From: Vulcanimicrobiota bacterium
GTDB lineage: Bacteria > Vulcanimicrobiota > Vulcanimicrobiia > Eremiobacterales > Eremiobacteraceae
Direction: 5' to 3'
Length of the DNA: 16,281 bases
Assembly: GCA_019232725.1 (NCBI GenBank)
Contig: JAFANK010000063.1
Location: forward strand, 1 to 16,281
Positions 13,097-16,281 of the stretch are shown here, piece after piece (the stretch's first letter is position 1; each line of letters begins with the position of its first letter). Position numbers and translations under genes: made by a program. The notes beneath the pieces are model-generated. The model was not told the DNA's origin, made no database searches, and saw only the letters and a program-made list of their open reading frames with translations.

Positions 13097-14686
13097 ATGC
13101 TCGACGTGATCCTTAAGCGCGGGTTGATCGTCGACGGTACGGGCGGCACACCGCTGCGCGCTGATATCGCATTCGCCGGCGACCGTATCGTGCGCATCGG
13201 TGATTGCGAAGATGCCGAAGGCGTGTTGCATCTCGATGTCGACGGATCGGTCGTCGCACCGGGATTCATCGACATGCACGGACACTCAGATGAGGTATTG
13301 CTCGTCGGCCCGGAGGCGGCGAGCAAATTATATCAGGGCATCACGACGGAAGTCGGAGGCAACTGCGGAGCGAGTCCAGCGCCGCTTGCCAACACATCGC
13401 TGCATGAGAAACAAATGGAGATGCAGCGGCACTACGATGCCGAGCCGCAGTGGGCGGACTTCGACGGTTTTTTCCGTACACTCGAAGCGACGCACCCGGC
13501 GATCAACTTCTGCTGTCTGGCGGGATTGGGAACGATCCGAAGCGCGCTCGATTGTATCGGCAACGAGCCGCTGCGTGATGACGAACTCCGACGCGCAGAG
13601 CGTTTGGTGCGTGAAGCGTGCGAACAAGGCGCGATAGGGGTCTCGTCCGGCCTCATCTATCCGCCGGGCAATGCGGCTGACACCGCAGAGCTGATCGCGC
13701 TTGCACGCGCCGCAGCGGATGCCGGCAGCGGGCTATACGCATCGCATATCCGCAGCGAAGGCGACGAGCTTGTCGAGGCCGTCGACGAGGCGCTGGAAAT
13801 TGGTTGGCGCTCGGGGTGCGCCGTGCAGCTCTCGCATCACAAAGCATCGCGACGGCGAAACTGGGGAAAGGTTCACGACACGCTTGCGCGCATCGATCGT
13901 GCGCGCGATCGCGGCCTCGATGTCGTGGCGGATCAATACCCGTACAAGGCATCGTCGACCGGCCTCGACGTGATCCTACCCAAGGACGTCAACGTGGGCA
14001 CGCGCGAGTCCGTCGCGGCGCGCTTGAGCGACCGGCGGTATGCGGCCCTGGCTGCTGCTCGCGTGGAGCTTGAGTACGGCGGTCGTTGGCACGAGGTGCT
14101 CGTCGCCAGCGTCAGCTCCGAGCGGAATCGGCATCTCGAGGGGCAGACGATCGATGACATCGCGGCCGCGACTGGCCGCACGCCGGTCGATGCCGCTCTG
14201 CGGTTGTTGGTCGACGAGCAGCTCGATGTCGGTGCTATTTTCTTCACCATGTGCGAGGATGATGTGCGGACGGTGCTCTCCTACCGCCAGACCTGCATCG
14301 GAACGGACGCCGTCGCCCAAGCTACGTCGGGCATCACCGCCCGCGGTAAGCCGCACCCGCGCACGTTTGGGACCTTCCCACGGGTGTTCAAGCGCTATGT
14401 CCGTGACGGTCATCTTCTTTCATTAGAAGAGGCGGTCCGACGCGCCAGCCTGTTGCCGGCCAACCGGCTCGGCCTTCGCGAGCGCGGCTTGCTTGCCACG
14501 GGTTACCTCGCCGACGTGGTGGTGTTCGACCCGCAGCGCATCGCTGACACAGCCACCTACGAGCGTCCCCAGTGCTACGCGCATGGCATCCGCCATGTGT
14601 TTGTGAACGGTGTGCCAGCCATCCGTGACGGTGATATGACTGGGGCACGACCAGGACGGGTCCTACGCCGTGGCAGGGACTTGTAG
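13097..14686 (+). CDS. D-aminoacylase-type amidohydrolase (N-acyl-D-amino-acid deacylase)
   Basis: This cytoplasmic amidohydrolase-superfamily enzyme is predicted to hydrolyse N-acyl-D-amino acids to the free D-amino acid plus the acyl group. The 529-residue product has the expected metal-ligand set in order: His61 and His63 in DMHGHSDE, Cys90 in GGNCG (the cysteine ligand typical of D-aminoacylase rather than a carboxylated lysine), His217 in YASHIRSE, His247 in LSHHKA, and Asp404 in IGTDA. The N-terminal beta-sandwich strand (LIVDGTGGTPLRADIAF) and the C-terminal GYLADVVVFDP strand are also typical. ATG 13097 gives the canonical N-terminus; the frame upstream is antisense to the KGG genes. 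No good SD is visible. A role in recycling D-amino-acid-containing peptides is plausible but not shown, and related dihydroorotase-like or D-glutamate deacylases remain possible. Confidence 0.9.
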   Translation: MLDVILKRGLIVDGTGGTPLRADIAFAGDRIVRIGDCEDAEGVLHLDVDGSVVAPGFIDMHGHSDEVLLVGPEAASKLYQGITTEVGGNCGASPAPLANTSLHEKQMEMQRHYDAEPQWADFDGFFRTLEATHPAINFCCLAGLGTIRSALDCIGNEPLRDDELRRAERLVREACEQGAIGVSSGLIYPPGNAADTAELIALARAAADAGSGLYASHIRSEGDELVEAVDEALEIGWRSGCAVQLSHHKASRRRNWGKVHDTLARIDRARDRGLDVVADQYPYKASSTGLDVILPKDVNVGTRESVAARLSDRRYAALAAARVELEYGGRWHEVLVASVSSERNRHLEGQTIDDIAAATGRTPVDAALRLLVDEQLDVGAIFFTMCEDDVRTVLSYRQTCIGTDAVAQATSGITARGKPHPRTFGTFPRVFKRYVRDGHLLSLEEAVRRASLLPANRLGLRERGLLATGYLADVVVFDPQRIADTATYERPQCYAHGIRHVFVNGVPAIRDGDMTGARPGRVLRRGRDL

Positions 14687-14690
14687 CGCC

Positions 14691-14718
14691 TTGACCTCAT
14701 ATGTACCGGCGGTATAAT
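14691..14718 (+). promoter_or_regulatory. Near-consensus sigma-70 promoter
   Basis: TTGACC (14691-14696), a 16-bp spacer and a perfect TATAAT (14713-14718) lie in the 82-bp gap before the secreted-protein/deacetylase pair. Transcription would begin near 14725, at an AAGGAG that lies about 38 nt from the ATG and so is too far to serve it directly. Confidence 0.75.
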
Positions 14719-14768
14719 ACGTCCAAGGAGCGTGACGAAACGTCGCTCGGATACGTTCTTATAACGCC

Positions 14769-15338
14769 ATGAGGATCATACGTGCCGCAGCTTTGACAGC
14801 TGCCGTCATTTTGTGCGCACAGGTGCAAAGCGCCCTGGGCGCCGCCGTCCCCTTTCCTCATGCTATGGCGCACCGGCCGCCCGCTGCCGCCTCGGCACTC
14901 GCGCCCCTGCAACGACCGTGGGATGAGGGCGTCACGCCAGCCCTCGAAAACCGCGTGTTCGCGCAGACCTACAAGACGCTCCCCAGCCACAACGTGCTCA
15001 AAGTCTACGTCTTCGATGGCGGCGGCTATGAGTCTGCCGGCATCCGCTTTTCTGCGCGCGTGCCGCACGAACAGCGTGATCTGACCCGCTCGGAACTTGA
15101 TGCCGAGGCGGCGACGCTCATCCGCACGACCTTTGATAATTTTCCCGACGTGCAAACACTTGACGTGTGGGGGACGATCCCTGTCTCCGCGCTGCAGTTG
15201 ACGCGCCTCGACAGCACGGTGTTCTCCGTCTCAGCGGATCGCCCGACCTACGAGAGCGTGCGTGACAAGCAGCTCACAGACGCGGAGTTCTTGGACGCGT
15301 TCGGCCGGGTGTGGATGGCGCCTGAGGTCCCGCAATGA
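14769..15338 (+). CDS. Secreted protein of unknown function
   Basis: The family is not recognised. The 189-residue product has a clear signal peptide (MRIIRAAALTAAVILC..., cleavage probably near SALGA, residues 21-25), a Pro/Ala-rich stretch (about 26-50), and then a mixed alpha/beta domain (about 65-185) with LKVYVFDGGGYESAGIRFSA, a DLTRSELDAEAATLIRTTFDNF helix region, and a VWGTIPV strand. There are no cysteines in the mature part and no obvious catalytic motif. Its TGA overlaps the deacetylase ATG as ATGA, so the two are translationally coupled and likely act together at the cell envelope. The SD for ATG 14769 is weak; a strong promoter lies 50 bp upstream. Confidence 0.82.
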   Translation: MRIIRAAALTAAVILCAQVQSALGAAVPFPHAMAHRPPAAASALAPLQRPWDEGVTPALENRVFAQTYKTLPSHNVLKVYVFDGGGYESAGIRFSARVPHEQRDLTRSELDAEAATLIRTTFDNFPDVQTLDVWGTIPVSALQLTRLDSTVFSVSADRPTYESVRDKQLTDAEFLDAFGRVWMAPEVPQ

Positions 15339-16159
15339 AGCTGCTGCTGCTGGCTGTGGCGGTGCTGGTCCTCAATGCTGGCGCGGTCAGCCCCTTCCAA
15401 CACAGCGTGACGGGCGCTACGCCTATCAACGCAACCGCTCCTGACACAGCGACCTCCCTCGACAGCGGCGAAGGCGACGTGACCCCGCCGCAAAGCGATG
15501 AGTCGGCCGGCACGATCTGGCGCGTCCACACGGAGCGCAAGGACATCGCGCTCACCTTCGACGATGGGCCGTATCCTTTTTACACACCGCTGCTGCTGCA
15601 CGTGCTCGAGCGCTCGCGTGTCCCGGCAACGTTCTTCATCGTCGGCCGTTCTGCGCAAGAGTTCCCCGAGCTGGTCACGCGCATCGTCGAATCCGGTGAT
15701 GAGGTCGGCAACCACACCTTCAATCATTACACGCTGACCGGTCTCGACGACGCGGAGATCGCGACGCAGATCCAAAGCGACGGGGCGTTCCTCGAACGCT
15801 TCACGGGCAAGCCGCTTACCTTGTTCCGGCCGCCGCATGGGCGCGTCAACCGGCACGTCGTCGACATCGCGAGCGAACTCGGTTATCACACGATCCTGTG
15901 GAGCGCGGCGGCCAACGACGTCAAGGACGTGCCGCCGGACGTGATCGTGTCACGCATCATGAACGAAGCCGGCCCGGGTGGCATCATCCTGCTGCACAGC
16001 GGTCAGTACCGCACGATCGAGGCGCTGCCGCAGATCATCGATGACTTGCGTGCGGAAGGCTACACGTTTGTGACGATGTCGAAGCTGCTCGAAGACGGCG
16101 ACAACCCTCGACCCGATATTGAGACGCCGATGCTCAGGAAGAGGAAAGGGCGAGACTAA
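15335..16159 (+). CDS. Polysaccharide deacetylase (CE4/NodB domain), secreted
   Basis: The predicted activity is removal of N-acetyl groups from GlcNAc- or MurNAc-containing polymers such as peptidoglycan or chitin-like glycans. The 274-residue product has an N-terminal signal or membrane segment (residues 1-18), a low-complexity linker (about 25-58), and a NodB domain (about 68-250). The metal and catalytic motifs are intact: TFDDGP (Asp76/Asp77), H-x3-H in NHTFNH (His127, His131), FRPPHG (Arg165) and ILLHSG (His221). The start ATG overlaps the stop of the upstream secreted protein (ATGA). The C-terminus is basic (LRKRKGRD), and its last codons form the 5' arm of a downstream hairpin. The exact substrate is not readable. 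Confidence 0.93.
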   Translation: MKLLLLAVAVLVLNAGAVSPFQHSVTGATPINATAPDTATSLDSGEGDVTPPQSDESAGTIWRVHTERKDIALTFDDGPYPFYTPLLLHVLERSRVPATFFIVGRSAQEFPELVTRIVESGDEVGNHTFNHYTLTGLDDAEIATQIQSDGAFLERFTGKPLTLFRPPHGRVNRHVVDIASELGYHTILWSAAANDVKDVPPDVIVSRIMNEAGPGGIILLHSGQYRTIEALPQIIDDLRAEGYTFVTMSKLLEDGDNPRPDIETPMLRKRKGRD

Positions 16160-16169
16160 AAGTCGCCCT
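16147..16169. terminator. Hairpin overlapping the deacetylase stop codon
   Basis: AGGGCGA (16147-16153) pairs with TCGCCCT (16163-16169) around a 9-nt loop containing the TAA stop (16157-16159). It is probably part of the transcription end for the convergent genes here. No long T-run follows on the plus strand; on the minus strand CCTTTCC follows. Confidence 0.5.
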
Positions 16170-16176
16170 CAAGTAA

Positions 16177-16206
16177 ATGGCGGGACGAGAAGTCCCGCCT
16201 GTACAT
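16177..16206. repeat. Intergenic hairpin element, copy 2
   Basis: GGCGGGAC (16179-16186), loop GAGAA, GTCCCGCC (16192-16199), then TGTACAT. It is the second copy of the element at 1811-1840, 23 of 30 positions identical, with a compensatory C-G to G-C change in the stem. It sits between the convergent deacetylase and right-edge genes and may serve as a bidirectional terminator. Confidence 0.7.
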
Positions 16207-16281
16207 TTATGTGGTGGATTGTGCTTTGGCGCGGGAGCCGGTGAGCAGATCCCACGTGCGGTCGACTTCGCGGCCGAGCGC
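16207..16281 (-). CDS. C-terminal fragment of an unidentified protein (5' part beyond right edge)
   Basis: On the minus strand one frame is open from the window edge to TAA 16209-16207, giving 24 residues (ALGREVDRTWDLLTGSRAKA, then QSTT). The charged, helix-like composition and the hairpin immediately after the stop suggest a real gene end, but it is too short to identify. It is convergent with the deacetylase. Confidence 0.5.
   Translation of the reverse strand, partial: ALGREVDRTWDLLTGSRAKAQSTT

Noticed and set aside
14732..14764. Ten-codon GTG-started frame after AAGGAG in the leader of the secreted-protein gene
   Set aside because: The SD is only 1 nt from the GTG and lies at the predicted transcription start, so initiation there is unlikely.

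Overview
The window is GC-rich, densely packed chromosomal DNA from a diderm bacterium that makes an LPS-type outer membrane. It carries genes for the Lpt transport machinery (an LptF/G-type permease, LptD and LptC), apolipoprotein N-acyltransferase, two predicted lipoproteins, and the start of the division and cell-wall (dcw) cluster. Abundant GTG and TTG starts, KGG-repeat stress proteins, a CxxC-x17-CxxC zinc ribbon and a two-in-one phosphoglucose/phosphomannose isomerase fit a little-cultivated Terrabacteria-side diderm. Candidatus Eremiobacterota (WPS-2) is my best guess. This is an inference from gene content, not a database result. No phage, IS element, CRISPR array, rRNA or tRNA was seen.

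Region 1 (1-1760, minus strand) is the head of the dcw cluster: mraZ, rsmH and an FtsL-like protein cut by the left edge. They are tightly overlapped and read leftward. A near-consensus sigma-70 promoter and four GTGG boxes at exact 10-bp spacing, the layout of a MraZ autorepression operator, precede mraZ.

Region 2 (1760-4680) holds a secreted TlpA-type thioredoxin fused to TPR-like helices and an Ig-like C-terminal domain (minus strand). Divergently from it run a small double zinc-ribbon protein and a lytic transglycosylase lipoprotein (plus strand).

Region 3 (4725-11340, plus strand) is an outer-membrane biogenesis locus: LptF/G-type permease, LptD, Lnt, LptC. It is interrupted between lptD and lnt by an oppositely oriented lipoprotein gene whose 5' end abuts or overlaps that of lnt. 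LptD has a long proline-rich linker and exactly two cysteines, placed where the barrel/jelly-roll disulfide would form.

Region 4 (11348-13100, minus strand) has the bifunctional PGI/PMI and two tandem, coupled KGG-repeat stress proteins. A candidate sigma-B-like promoter (GTTTGC-N13-GGGTAT) lies upstream of the KGG pair. Divergent from them is a D-aminoacylase-type amidohydrolase (13097-14686, plus).

Region 5 (14690-16281) has a strong promoter, an unrecognised secreted protein translationally coupled to a CE4 polysaccharide deacetylase, paired hairpins, and the C-terminal tail of a minus-strand gene cut by the right edge. Most of the window concerns envelope construction: LPS export, lipoprotein acylation, murein cleavage and modification, and division. 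The remainder concerns redox and stress functions.
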